Position numbers and translations under genes: made by a program. The notes under the pieces were generated by a model. It was not told the origin of the DNA. It did not search any database and saw only the letters and a list, made by a program, of their open reading frames with translations. 64,000 nucleotides of DNA from Bolinopsis microptera (taxonomy: Eukaryota; Ctenophora; Tentaculata; Lobata; Bolinopsidae): the NCBI RefSeq assembly GCF_026151205.1, contig NC_087075.1, positions 10,524,303 to 10,588,302 of the forward strand, read 5' to 3'. The number at the start of each line of letters is the position of its first letter. The first letter of the stretch is position 1. This document shows positions 19,824 through 33,300 of this stretch, in pieces.

Positions 19824-21850
19824 AGGACCAGTTAACTGAAAAATTTGTAGTCTCCAATTTGGCTAAGATTTAAATAAGCTGTGACAAACTGGTAAAGAAT
19901 CGTATCGCCGAAAGAACCAACTCTCTAGCGTACGTGTAACGCGTGTTATTGCAATAATAAGCTGTGGCCTCGTGACGTCATAAAGTCCCTCAGTGCGCGC
20001 TTGCATAGCGTTTAATACATTGCAAATGTTTATCATCGTCAATAAAACACGTGTAACTCACTCAAATTTTAGAATTATGACTATTACCCTAGTTCTCCAA
20101 AATCCTTATAGTTTTGGCTATCATCCTAACTAAAGGAATAGCTGATTGGATGTACAGTGCTCACGTCATGATTTTAAACAGTGATATAGGTTCTTGAACA
20201 GTGGCGGGTGAATGTACGGTTAGAAAGTTTCTGCTATTACAACTTATGTCATATGTGATAATTTTGGATTGTTTTCATTGCTTAATTACACAAGCAGGAA
20301 GACTGTACCGATTATTTTTCCCCAGTCCATGAAACTCTAACGAATTTAGAAAGGATCCAGATAAGTAGGAGTTTGTTCAATTCCGAGAGCAATTGTATTT
20401 ATAGCATAGCGAAATTTCTAACTCTAATCCGCATGTGTCAGCCAGTACAGGAGACAAGAAGTCTGGCTACTTTACGGCCGTTCCTCTGGGACCATTAATA
20501 GAAGTAGCTTCTATTAGAACAGTGCCGTGGGAACAGAATTCCCGCCAAAATACCCGGTCTACCAAATAGTAATACTGATTGGAGACTGGAGTGTACGGTG
20601 TGAGGTGTGTTTTGAATTAGACTTACGGCTTACCTAGTTGTTATCCTAATTGCATTATCATCGGTACATAACATAAATAAACTACTGGTAAGTTTAAATA
20701 TCAAGTGCAAACGTGTTCAGTCAATCGACCCACTGAACAACTATATAATTTCCAAGACCCTATTATTCTCTGGCCATATATTACGGCACGATCGATTGTT
20801 AGATGGCTAAACGACCAACGTTAATCTATACAATTCTAAAACTATGAGCTAGCACTTTAATCTAAAAATACACTTTTTATATTACTCCTGATTTTTACAT
20901 TTCACGTAAAACATTGTCGCCACAGGTTGATCATGGACACTAACAGCTTAATTTGAGATAAATGACTTATGAGTTTCTCTAAAGTTAACTCTAAAGTTGT
21001 GTAGTCCAGTCATTTATGGACATTTATGGAAATGAACCTGCAAATATTCAAATACTCACGAAACTTTGCACAAACCTTCCCGAAGTTATGAATAAACGAT
21101 TTTCGTTTGGAGACATTTTTTGACCGTGGAGAAAACCCAGGAGGGCCACGCCCATATTGACCCAATAACGTAACCGACCCCTTGCTTCTGAAGGTCGTAG
21201 AGACTTCAAAATAGGCTTAAACGAAGCCGCATATGCATGTTTATATAGGAGTTATTGAGCAACACATGGCCTAAAATCCTTACTTTTTGATAAATTCGCC
21301 AAAAACCATTTTGGGCGTGGTGCTGAGCTCATTTTCGATAGGATCGTGATAGAGTCTTTAGACAGGGTGCAAAAGAACCGCAATTAGCATATTAATATAT
21401 GACTTACGAACAAACATATGCCTTAAAGTGCTTACTTTTTCAGTTATTGGCGAAAAACTGATTTCCGGTTCCAGAAATCATGCAAAACTATGGGTATCTG
21501 GTAAATTGAGCTATGAAGGCCCTAAAGGTTTTTGAATGTGTGCAAATTGTGCAGAATGGCCATGTTTATATACAACTTATGAAGCAACATGTACCCTAAA
21601 TTACTTACTTTTCGAGTTATTCGGGGGAAAAGATTGTATTATGTCCATTTTCTACCTGTAAAATACAGTCTCACGAGCTCTTCTGCGCGCGCAAGGGACT
21701 TTATGACGTCATCGCCAAAATAATACAAACGCTATTTACACGCGTTAGAGAGCAGTTAGAGATTTAGGAATTTCGACTCGTTGCTTAGTTTGCTATTTGT
21801 CAAAATCTGTCAAAATATGAGGATAACTTTTTTTTCAGTTAACTGGTCCT
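19824..21850. mobile_element. Non-autonomous TTAA/TIR DNA element, 2027 bp
   Basis: Both ends read AGGACCAGTTAACTGAAAAA (20-bp perfect inverted repeat) and are flanked by TTAA at 19820-19823 and 21851-21854. The next 200 bp on each side are also loosely inverted (shared TGACGTCATAAAGTCCCT and ACGCGTGT blocks). No transposase is present. The right half contains three diverged direct repeats built around GTTTATATAxxxxxTTATGxAxCAACATG and CTTACTTTTxxxGTTATTxG. TTAA duplication suggests Kolobok or piggyBac; the AGG start favours Kolobok. Confidence 0.8.
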
Positions 21851-21915
21851 TTAAGGTAACAGGGATGTCTCGATATTGTGGTTAAATTTCTGTTCAATTT
21901 ACCAGCCGATTAGTT

Positions 21916-21985
21916 TACCATACAACAATTTATTCTGATACAAAGGTGATTACCATACAACAATTTATTCTGATACAAAGGTGAT
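21916..21985. repeat. 35-bp direct repeat, two copies
   Basis: The unit starting TACCATACAACAATTTATTC occurs at 21916 and 21951, perfectly repeated. Confidence 0.85.
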
Positions 21986-23095
21986 CAGCAAAACCTCCTA
22001 CCCAAATATGCAAGTAGAGACCCCGCACCCTACAGTAGGGTTCATGGTACATGAGTCCTTCGACACAAGGTTCTGGGGTAGAATGATGTGTTTTGTTTTA
22101 AAGACCCGAGGGCCACCCTTAAGGGCTTTGAGACCGGTTTATTGACAATATAATATATAAATAAACTGAAATCGTAACATTTATGTCAATACTAACTGAA
22201 ATAATATAATCTGTAGTTAAAATAATAATACTTACTGTCACTTAATAAGATATATGATGTAATAAAATGAATCTCTTTTATTTCCACACTAATTCTCACA
22301 CCAAGCTTTAATTCTCACACCAAAACTTTAAATTTTATCAGACTACAAATGTCCTAATATATCTTTAGTTAAAAAGTCAGGGGTGCAGCCGTTTAACTTC
22401 AATTAAAATTAAAACAATTCATCACGCTGGATCACGATTCACGATGTTATTCTATAAAAATCAGCTAGGCGTTATTTGAATTGATTGCTGGGCTCTGTGT
22501 GGTGTTGTGTAGTGGTAAGTGGGTGTGTGTGCGTGTGGTTGTTATTATGATGCGTTGAGATCAGCTACGTTGATGATATGTGATTGTGCGTGTTGTGCTG
22601 ATAAGGCTTTAATTGAGCGATGGCCAGGAGTATTATCAGTAAACTAGTAGCAGGTCTGGCAGTGAAAATTTTCTGATTTCAAAAGTGGTCGGTAATTATT
22701 AGTTTTGAAGTGCTTTCGTAACTAAGATGTTTGTTGAATGAATGCCTCATGTTGTTTAGATAGTTTACTAATACTAAGTTATGTTGTGTGACGTGTGATT
22801 TTGTGACCGTTGAGATTTCCTTAAACCTGGAATATTATTCAATAAAAAGATTTGCCAGCTTTCCTCGTTATTGCCTCTTGTGTAAAAGTGTGATATACCG
22901 GCTGCACGACTTAGGGGCCCCCAATTATCAGGTGTCCCACGGTGATCAGATCGGATATCTAGCTCATTTCTTGATTTCTAGGTCAATTAAATTCTACTGA
23001 TGGATCGCATCACTAATTATACATCACTAATTGGTGACATGATCTTATCACCGTGTGATCCTTGATAATTGGTAACAAAATATAGCTTATATATT
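21986..23095. other. No gene recognised
   Basis: AT-rich, with a GT-rich low-complexity patch at about 22496-22545 and a short inverted repeat around 22989-23075 (repeated TCACTAATT). Open frames are short and unconvincing. Confidence 0.4.
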
Positions 23096-23149
23096 ATCCA
23101 GTTAACAGCAGTGGCTGGCGTGGCCGCCAGCCACTGCTGTTAACTGGAT
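23096..23149. repeat. Perfect hairpin: 25-bp arms, 4-nt loop
   Basis: Arm 23096-23120 (ATCCAGTTAACAGC...GGCTGGCG) is exactly complementary to 23125-23149 across the loop TGGC. No mismatches. It is either a very young small palindrome or a conserved structure. A perfect stem of 25 bp is unusual for an animal microRNA precursor, which normally has bulges. Confidence 0.95.
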
Positions 23150-24265
23150 TGCAGCTCAAATCTTTCTGTGATTCTAAAGATCTGTCAAATCACTTGTACT
23201 ATATATTTTTCTAGTTCACTTGTTTCTTTTGGATATATGTTTATGATATACAAAGTTCTGGTTCTATAAAAACTTATTGTACGAATCTAAAATTTGTCTG
23301 ATTTTTAGTGAATTTAATAGTTTTGAGTAATACGAAATATTTAGATCACATATTGGATTAGTATGGAATGTTTTTGTACATTCTCTGTAGATGTGATTAT
23401 GAATACAATATTACTGTCATCACTTATTAGAGTGTAAGAGAGGGGGAGAAAAAGTGAGACACTTTAGTATTTCATTTGGGGTACAAAACTATCACTTAAA
23501 CCACTTACCACCGGCCGATATAAAAAATATTTGCTTATTGGCTTCGTCAGAGTTTTTCCGAAACTATACCGAAAAAACCAATCCCATAACTCTTACCGTT
23601 TTCTTGATTAAACCGTTAGGAAATTACACACGTACACACACATTTATTGGGACTATTAGTATAGATAGTCTCTGTTGCTATAATCAAGTATATAATTATA
23701 TTTATGTTATAAAAACCATCTAGATCGTTTGGCAATTGGGAAAATGTGTTATTTACAATAAACGTCTTCTGTCATATGCAGAAGTTTATAATTAGATTCT
23801 CTGTTATTTGTTGTTTTACGACCTCGTATACAGCTGGTATATAATTGTGAGCAAAATTTAACTGGCAGTACTACTGTTCAGATTTTAGTAGAATCTTAAC
23901 CTTATAAACTGGAGTGCAATCGGCTGATAAGGTATTAAGTTTCACGTGGTCACAAAGTCTTGAGCTGCACCATAAATTGTACTCTGGTAAAACCAACCTC
24001 ATTGCATCTGATATAAATTTATTAATCTTATTCACTGTCTCAGTCGTTTGTTTAATGTATATTGTTAAATGCCGCCAGGGAGCATTTTTGAATTTTAATA
24101 TTATCATCTTATTGATTTATACGATAATATTAATATTAATATTTATGACATATTATTGTTCATTTTCTTTTGGAGTAGATTCTTAAACTGCACACAATTT
24201 GACTTCAAAGTTCAAACATATCATGTTATACTCCTGAGTCATAAGATCTCTTTCCGGATATTCAG
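23150..24265. other. No gene recognised
   Basis: AT-rich. Two open frames of about 80-90 codons overlap on opposite strands at 23871-24186 and neither resembles a protein. Confidence 0.4.
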
Positions 24266-24725
24266 CTTCCAGAACGTTGGAGACACTTATCTCACTGATT
24301 GGTCGCTGGTAAAAAAATTCAGTTAAAACTGTGAAATGTCGGTCAAGGAAATGGAAGAAAAGTTACTGTTCAAATACCTCCCAAAATGTCTTTTTATCCT
24401 AATAATTTCTGTCTATTAAAGATTCCTTCAGTAATTTAGCTTTCGGTACCTCAATCGTGTCTTGTGCCATTAACAGCGAACTCACTAATTGGTCAACGAA
24501 GAAAAATTCAGTCAAAACAGTGAAATTTAGGAATGCTGATATCTGACAATGTTCTATTATCGAAAGGACATTTATAACGATTTTCCTTTCATCAAAGTTT
24601 TCTCGGGTTATTCAGCTTCCCATAACTCGATCGTGACTTGTGTCACTCACACTGACCTAACTGATTGTTCACTGGTAAACAGTTCAGTCAAAACAGTGAA
24701 ACTTCGGTAATGGTAACTTTTTCAG
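24266..24725. repeat. Degenerate tandem repeat, about three units of 170-190 bp
   Basis: The core CTxATTGGTC...AAAATTCAGTCAAAACAGTGAAA recurs near 24297, 24488 and 24655. Units are strongly diverged, so the array is old. No coding frame. Confidence 0.6.
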
Positions 24726-25565
24726 CATTATCGAGTCTTTGTAATATAATTTGTCATCCGGACAACTTTACTTACTGAATCAGACTTTACTTGATGAATC
24801 AGACTTAAACAACTTAAAACAACGATTAGTTAATTAGTGAGTAACTAAAATTTGAAAGTCAAAGTTTGGGTATTTGTGATACTTGGTTGAATTTATGGAG
24901 GAGTTGAAATTTGTCCAAAGTTATGATAACTTGCAGAGGATAATCTGACATTTCCTCAACTTTATCAAATAAAGTCGGTGAATTAAGATATGGATTGACG
25001 TCAAACTTCGATCCAGTGCGTCAAAAATGTCCGTTATTTCAAACCATTTTATCAAATATTTTGAGCATCACTTTGTAATGTACTTACTTGCAACGGTCTC
25101 CTCAATCATTCGAGTGGCCGGCCTTTGGTATACGGCCTTTGTTATACGTTTACTGGCTAATGCACGCTACTTTGTTAAATATCTAGTTTATTTAATTTAA
25201 TAAACTGCAGTTCTATAAATAGCACTTTATACCATACTGCACAGTATACAGAGCTAGAACTCTCGAAACAACTATAATTTAGCTGAACCTATTGTCATGT
25301 CACAATTCTCTTTATGCAAACAGTACTGCTTTAACTACGATGGTAATGACCGTACATACAGATCTTAATAGCTATAATGTAGTGTGACCCCATAATCCCA
25401 TATATGGTATGGTTAGATATTTGCGAAACAACCTGGTATGGCGCTGATCTTAATGTTGATAGATTTGCTGCCATCTGGGTTGCTGAACGTTTATCGCGCG
25501 CGCGAACGCCGAATGAAACTTTGGTACGATAAGTGTGAAGTTGCTTGCATTTACCATGACAGAAG
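24726..25565. other. No gene recognised
   Basis: AT-rich DNA without recognisable coding or repeat structure. Confidence 0.4.
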
Positions 25566-27175
25566 ATACTAGCTGAGCTGCCTGACCAATTATTTCTGGC
25601 GGATCACGTTTTTTATAATATAGATTGGGTATTAGAAATACTAGCAGGAACCCGTCTAACCCTTAAGTGGTGTCAAGACTCAAGAGACTAAATAAATTAT
25701 TACATATTTATTGTATAGCCAAAACGAGTTCGTTAGTGTTCTCCTCGGTAAATTCATGTTTAATTCCTGTTTAATTCCAGTTTAATAAAATTTAATTCGC
25801 GTTTTTGACACCACTTGGGGATCCAAATTTTGGGCACTAAAATTGTTATTTCTTGGCCAATTTTTTATTTTTACATGCTGATTTGAAGGCCATTAAGACA
25901 TTTGACCCAGTCAAAAAAGTTTCAGTTTTATATCTTTTACGGTTTTTGCGAAAAGTCGTGTTAAAGTTGATGCCGTGGTGTCAGTAAAAAATGCCTATAA
26001 AAAAACGAACACTATTTCTACGATTATTCACCGGAGCAGAAAATTAAAAACAAACACGGAGCTGCCTGACCAATTATTTCTGGCGGATCACGTTTTTAGG
26101 TTAACAGCTGATACAGACTAGCCGACTTCAAGTCTAGTCGATGCGTACTCTGTTCTATAGAGCTTCTATTTATCACATTGGACATAATAGTTTGCAATAT
26201 GAGAATGTACATAACTTTATACATTTAAACTTTATACATAACTTTATAATATAGATTGGGTATTAGATATACTAGCAGGAACCCGTCTAACCCTTAAGTG
26301 GCGTCAACACTCAAATAAATTATTACATATTTAATTCGCGTTTTTGACACCACTTGGGGGTCCAAATTTTTGGCACTAAAATTGTTATTTCTTGGCCAAT
26401 TTTTTATTTTTTCATGCTGATTTGAAGGCCATTAAAACATTTGACCCAGTAAAAAAGTTTCAGTTTTATATCTTTTACGGTTTTTGCGAAAAGTCGTGTT
26501 AAAGTTGATGCCGTGGTGTCAGTAAAAAATGCCTATAAAAAAACGAACACTATTTCTACGATTATTCACCGGAGCAGAAAATTAAAAACAAACACGGAGC
26601 TGCCTGACCAATTATTTCTGGCGGATCACGTTTTTAGGTTAACAGCTGATACAGACTAGCCGACTTCAAGTCTAGTCGATGCGTACTCTGTTCTATAGAG
26701 CTTCTATTTATCACATTGGACATAATAGTTTGCAATATGAGAATGTACATAACTTTATACATTTAAACTTTATACATAACTTTATAATATAGATTGGGTA
26801 TTAGATATACTAGCAGGAACCCGTCTAACCCTTAAGTGGTGTCAACACTCAAATAAATTATTACATATTTAATTCGCGTTTTTGACACCACTTGGGGGTC
26901 CAAATTTTTGGCACTAAAATTGTTATTTCTTGGCCAATTTTTTATTTTTTCATGCTGATTTGAAGGCCATTAAAACATTTGACCAAGTAAAAAAGTTTCA
27001 GTTTTATATCTTTTACGGTTTTTGCGAAAAGTCGTGTTAAAGTTGATGCCGTGGTGTCAGTAAAATATAGTAAGATAGCTGGAATAGGTTGGTATGAAAT
27101 GCCTATAAAAAGATCGAACACTATTCCTACGATTATTTACCGGAGCAGAAAATTTAAAACAAACACGGGTCTCAA
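25566..27175. repeat. 538-bp tandem repeat, about 2.5 copies, just upstream of the EPAC2 start
   Basis: The marker AATTCGC occurs at 25794, 26333 and 26871 (539- and 538-bp steps), with GAGCTGCCTGACCAATTATT, CTAGCAGGAACCCGTCTAAC and GGTTTTTGCGAAAAGTCGTG at matching positions. The first copy has extra sequence. The far right segment (27099-27170, CGGAGCAGAAAA...AACACGGGTCTCAAA) appears again in reverse complement at about 28403-28437, so the unit may derive from an element with inverted ends. Confidence 0.85.
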
Positions 27176-27330
27176 AGAAAAAAATGGTAATAGTTTACAT
27201 ATAATATAGTTGATTTTATTGTCATATCGATAAAAAACCAAAGCATACCCCAAAAATAAGAGGATATTTAAATTTTAATATTTACCCATTTTCACAACTC
27301 TTACTGCACTGACAACTATCACATAGGTTT

Positions 27331-30300
27331 ATGGTGGCGGAGTGGATATCTTGTCTTGATAAGAGGTAAGTTGGTTTGATATTATTATTAAAGGGGTTCA
27401 GCCTGGTTACTTGATGTCAGAAAATCGAAAAACGTATCCTAAAAGTTTTGAAATGTCCAATTTAGTGCACCTCATGCCAATGCCATTGGACTCGTGATCA
27501 TATAATGCTAAGGACTCAGTATATAGCCTTTTTACCAGCCATCAGATCTCGAGACATGCTTTTAGGTCTCAAGATCTGACTGTGAGAACCCGGAATGTTA
27601 CCTGACGGCTGACTCCTGAGAACGCCAGATCAAACTTTCAAAAAAATACAATTCTTCCTACAAGTTATAGAAATTTCCGGTTGATATCCGGCCAAGCACT
27701 TTCTGAACCGGACCGGAACCGGATAACTTTCACAAACGTTTTGTACCCCCCTCCCTTAATTAATAAATGTTCACCATACATTTTTAAATCTTATAACAAT
27801 TTGAATAATTGATATTAATTTACCTTTAGGTGACCTTTGACAACATAATCTTAAATCTTGACCTTTCGGTGAATCGAGGGTAAATTACACTTCAATTCTG
27901 CTACATAAAAAAGTTCATAATGAATGGAAATGTTTCTAAAACTCACAATTTTTAGACCCAGTGATAGATCCGGTGAAGAACTTGATATTATCTACTCTCG
28001 CTTGAAGGTGAGTGACAAAACAATACGTTTACGAAGCCTGTTTGTTGTTTCAATACGATCTTCTAAATTCCTTGTGCCAAAATAAAAAACTAAAGTGTGA
28101 TTATAAATCTCCGTCAAATAACTTTTACATTTTGGCTAGTTCAGTGACAGTAGTTTCTCTTAGACTTTACACCTTATTATGTTAATTGTGTCAATGTCTG
28201 ATAATATAAAAACGATAAGAAGATTTGTGCTTCAATTTATTGTCTTATTGCGGGAACTATTAGTATTAATATATATGTTTATCCTCAGGATGTTAAAGCT
28301 TTTGAAACGTTTGATCCCACGCTACTGCAACAGATTTGTTACTACGGTTACTATGAAGATTTAGAAAAGGGCATAACACGTAAGTTTAAATATATTTATT
28401 TTTGAGACCCGTGTTTTGTTTTTATCTTTCTGCTCCGATGAGGAGAGAAAGTTTTTTGAGGAGAGCCGCTCATACATGGGCACCGTATTGATTAAATTAT
28501 TTAGTTATATTTTATACAATATCTTTGTCGCATAGTAGCGGAGTATAGTAGTAAATCCAGATTGTCGGAAAATTTAGTAGATCTCGTAAGGCCGAGCATT
28601 AGTTTTTAATATTGTAGTTTCGTTAGCAGAACCGCAGAACGTTAAGTCTGTAAACTCGAGTACAGTAAGCTGATGAAATATGTTAATGTAGTATCACGTG
28701 GTCACTAGATCTCCGCCAATCAAAACATAATGGTGGAACTTGGGACTTGCCCAAATTATTCACTGTCCCTTCACCTTCCTCATATAACCTGCTAACATAT
28801 TTCAGTGTATCGACAAGCAGATACAGGTAGAAACTGGTACGCAGTCCTTAGTGGGTCCTTGGATGTTAACGTGTCTGATCTTTTGGAAGACAAGGTTTGT
28901 CAGTTATTCGGTTTGTCAGTTTGTCAGTTTATTGATTTGTCAGTTTATCTAAATAACTAACCTTTCTTGTCTTTAGTAAAACAGTAAAGCCCCGATTTAC
29001 CGCAAACCCCGATTTACCGCAAACCCCGATTTACCGCGGCCATTTCCGTCCCCAAATCGAGCTCAACATAATGTGAACAAACCAAACCCTGATTTAATGC
29101 AAACCCTGGTTAACCGCAGCTGTTTCCTTACCTTCAAAGTCCGCGGTAAATCGGGGGTTTTAATGTATTAAATGCGGTAAATCGGGGGTTTTAATGTATT
29201 AAATGCGGTAAATCGGGGGTTTTAATGTATTAATAATAACTGAAGTCAGCGTGTTAGTCTTGTTTCGGTCTCACGCAACTGAGCTATCCACTGCACTGGA
29301 CAATTAACTCATCATGTCGTACTTAGATGGGGTGTTGAAATATTATTGATAGGGTACTAATTTAAAAATCATGTCAAGTGTGTCTGCAGTTATATTTGGC
29401 CTCATTTTTACCTCATTAAACTGAGGAACCATTATAAGCTGATTGTTATTTTGTAATCTTGCTGTAAATAGAAAATCAGCATTAAAGTTACCACGTCTTG
29501 TTGAATATCATTATTCTGTGGCTGCAGAGCTTTGCGTAACAGGGGGTTAGTCTCAATCTCACCACCCCAAACTGACGTTAGATCAGTTGATAATCGTTCA
29601 ATACATGTAAGTTATGTATCAGTATGTGTGTAGCTCAAAAATAAGAACTTTTAATTTTTCGGTCCGAGCTTATTGGTCGAAAAGATTTTTATAAAATCGC
29701 TCATTTTTAACTCCATCTGCGAGCTAAATTTGTAACGAGAAAGGTCATTTTTCTGGGGAAATTTAGTCAAGTTTGAAATAATATGGATGTTGGGTTAATA
29801 GCAGTTTTAGCTAATTTGACTGATCTAGCTTTTACTAGAGCTTTAACTGGAGCTCTTAAAATATATTGATTTACTGTGTCACCCCCAAGTATCACTTTAT
29901 CTTGCAGTTCCTTTACTTCATAGAGTACTTTGCATACAAATTCTAAATTGAAAACGAATTCTGTCGCACGGCACTATAAAAGACCGATTGGTTCAATGGA
30001 CATTAATCCTCGATGTTTGTTACCTCGCAAATTCCTTGAGTTACTCGATTTACTGTCTATGAAAACATAAAACAGATTGAGTGATAATTGTTATAGTCAC
30101 ACAACTTACGATTATAAGTCATATTATATAAATTACGCAACTTTAGGCCCATAGAAATGTAAAAGCAAGGAGTGTAACATTGTAAGACGAAATGTCTATG
30201 AAAGTGTTAACATATTTGAGTCTATGAGATAACCTTGGTAAAGGTGCCCGCTTTGCGTTGAATATGGGGAAGTCAAAATACATTTTGTGGAGTACCGTTA

Positions 30301-33300
30301 AACGTCTTCAAACATCATGCCATGGAAGTGGCAGGGTGGGTCGCACACTGGCTGTTTCACTAATAATAATGGTTTATTTGAGTCAATGAAGATGTTTATT
30401 CTTGACATTTCACCTGGCTGATCTGTGAAAAAAGTGGTATTGAACCACCAGCAAAGCAATAGAAGTCCACATAAAAACAGCGGTTATGTCGTACAGTAAC
30501 TGTTTACTGTACAATATACGCCTCTAGGACACTATCATGTGTTTTCGTGCTTGTTTGTTTGTTTGTGTGCTTGTGTGCTTGTGTGCTTGTGTGTTTGTGT
30601 GTTTGTTTGTGTGCTTGTGTTTGTGTGTTTGTGTGTTTGTGTTTGTGTGTGTGCGTGTGTGCGTGTGTGGGTGTGTTTGTATGTTTGTATGTTTGTATGT
30701 TTGTATGTTTGTATGTTTGTATGTTTGTATGTTTGTATGTTTGTGTGTTTGTGTGTTTGTGTGCTCATGCCTCTGATTTTGCCTTGTTCCAATATTTTAA
30801 GTTTACGAAATGAGGTGTGAACTCTTTACGGAACCAGCTCAGTCGGTTATATTATTAACTAGCTTGCTATTCTATAATTGCCCTGTATAAATTTACAATT
30901 TATTGTCAGCAATCAGCATACTGATCGTCTAGAGTTTTGTTATCACAGATCACTGAAAAGTACACCATCTCAATTTTATGAGTATTATTGTTTGACTTAA
31001 GGTGGTGCCCAATAGCAAGTCATACTTTTGAACAGCCAATTTAATCATTATATGTCATGGTGTTGCGACCTCATTTGTTTCGGCATCTTTTCAGTTTCTT
31101 ATCAATATCATCCAATCACTTATCACGGGCCACGTATTTTCATAAATTTTCAAATATAAATTTCATCATAGTTCCAGATCTTCTATAGTTCAGAGACAAT
31201 TAAATCAAATAGATTAAATTAAATGAAGTATAAAACTCTAAAATTCATTACCACAACAATGCTTTAAAATTAAATTTAACTTTGGAAAATTCAAAATACG
31301 GCTGAAAAGAATTTTTGGTTGAAGCGTTAATATATTATCATTGTTCATGGAATATTCACTGTTTATGAGTATAATCAGTATAATATGTTCCCTATGCCTT
31401 TCAGGCTCATTTCACATGTCGTGCATGCAGTTTGAAGAACTCTATGATTCTACTGCTGATTCGTACCCCAACAAATTGTTCTGAAAAATTGGTTTTGTTG
31501 AATATAAGTTATATGGGAAAGAGGATAAAATACTGGGACCTTGTTATATGTATAGCTTTAATAACATCCTTATATTAGAATTATGCCGATGCCCATCAAT
31601 GCTCAATGCTCATGCCCATTTGACCAAATACGAGCCCCCCCCCCCCCCAAATACGAGTCGAGTTTTTAAAAAAATAATTCAAACTTGGAATTATGTTAAT
31701 TTACCTAGCTTCTTCAAACTTGTGCGAAATACAGCAAGTCTGTCCATGGTTAGAATTTCTTCGTAAAAGGGCTCAGAGTAGAGGAAGTCGTAAGGACTTG
31801 TTATGGTGGAATTTAGCCGGCATTCCGAGGTGGAGCTCACTGCTCCTTCTAATTCTTCTGCCACTTTATCCAGTTCTAGTTTGGTTGCCGCCAACTCGTC
31901 GATGGTCTCATTGAATTTGAAAGCCATCTTTTTGAAGTCCGATCTAGCAGTTGCCACTGTATGCTTTAGCAGTTTCCAGTTCACTGATGGTCTCATTCAA
32001 TCTGACTGCCCTTTTTTTACTGTCTGCTCTGGCAGTTGCTAGTTCACTGAGGGTCTCATTTAGTTTGAGGGCCTTATCCTCGCTGTCTGCCGTAGCCGTT
32101 GCTAGTTCAACCAGGGTCTCATTTAATTTGAGAGCCTTCTCTTCACTGTCTGCCAAAGCAGTTGCCAGTTCACCAACGGTCCTGTTCAATTGGACTGCCA
32201 TCTCTTTACTGTCTGCCAAAGCAGTTGCCAATTCACCAACGGTCCTGTTCAATTGGACTGCCATCTCTTTACTGTCGGCCGTAGCAGTTGACAGTTCACC
32301 AAGGTTCTCATCCAATTGGGCTGCCATCTCTTTCCTGTCGGCTGTAGCCGTTGCCAGTTCTCCAAGAGTCTCATCCAACTTTACATCCATCTTTTCACTG
32401 TCTGCTTTAGCTGTTGCCAGTTCTCCAAGAGTCTCATCAAATTTTCATCCATCTTTTCACTGTTAGTTGTAGCATGTTTCAGTTCATTCAGGATCTGGTT
32501 CAATTTGTTTTCCGTCTGATCGAGTTGTTCTTTTAATGCTGTGACACTTGCTAGTTGGGAGAGGGTTTCATTTAGTTTGCCTTCTATCTGTTTGAGTTTT
32601 ATCAGCATGACCTTGTCGACTACCTCTAGTTCTGGGCATCCATTTGCTTTTTCCACCACATTGCCGGTCCTACTGAGTTGTATAATACCCTCCCATCTGA
32701 TGTGTCTCTTCGCTCCATAATTCTCCTCTGAAAGATTAAAGCACATGTCGCTAGCCATCTCCCGTATCTCCGAGGTAGACAACATAGTGCTAAACACATT
32801 TAGTTGGAACATTTCGCCTGCAAACTTATTGTCGCGATCCATATCCGCTAGATTATTGTAATTGTCCTGCTCGTTACCAAATACCACGTACCCACCCTGT
32901 CCTAGTGTCCTGCCAGCTGATGTTGCCTTGCAGTCAACCAGTACACCATTAATGTACAGGTTGCGGGTCTGGGATGCTGCAGACCAGGATACGCAGTTAT
33001 GATACCACGTGCCAGGGGTCACGGTGTAACTGCTCGTCAGATCAGAGATCTCCCCGAATATATAGAATTGGTATCCGTTATCAGTTATCTGAATCTCTTT
33101 CCCTGCGTTAGAGGTAGCGTAAGAAAACCAATTTGGTGTATATGCACTCCGCAGCTTCTTGATCCAGGCGCAGATTGTAAACGCTCTCTCAAATGGCTGC
33201 ATATCGGGTTTATACCTAATATAATCCTTGGCTGTGTCACCAAATTTCAGCACACTATGTCTGCTTAACTCAATAGACGTACTTCCAGCTGTAAAGTGAA

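Noticed and set aside
23871-24186. Overlapping frames of 78 and 90 codons on opposite strands
   Set aside because: AT-rich hydrophobic-looking translation without family motifs.
28179-28364. 61-codon plus-strand frame
   Set aside because: Out-of-frame shadow that overlaps EPAC2 exon 28289-28379, whose correct frame matches the family.
29255-29305. tRNA or tRNA-derived SINE on the minus strand
   Set aside because: An A-box-like string (TAGCTCAGTTGCGTGAGACC) is present but no B box and no cloverleaf could be drawn.
30535-30820. Four overlapping open frames of 79-93 codons
   Set aside because: They are stop-free only because of the GT-rich octamer minisatellite and encode Cys/Val/Phe or Thr/His/Lys low-complexity strings on both strands.
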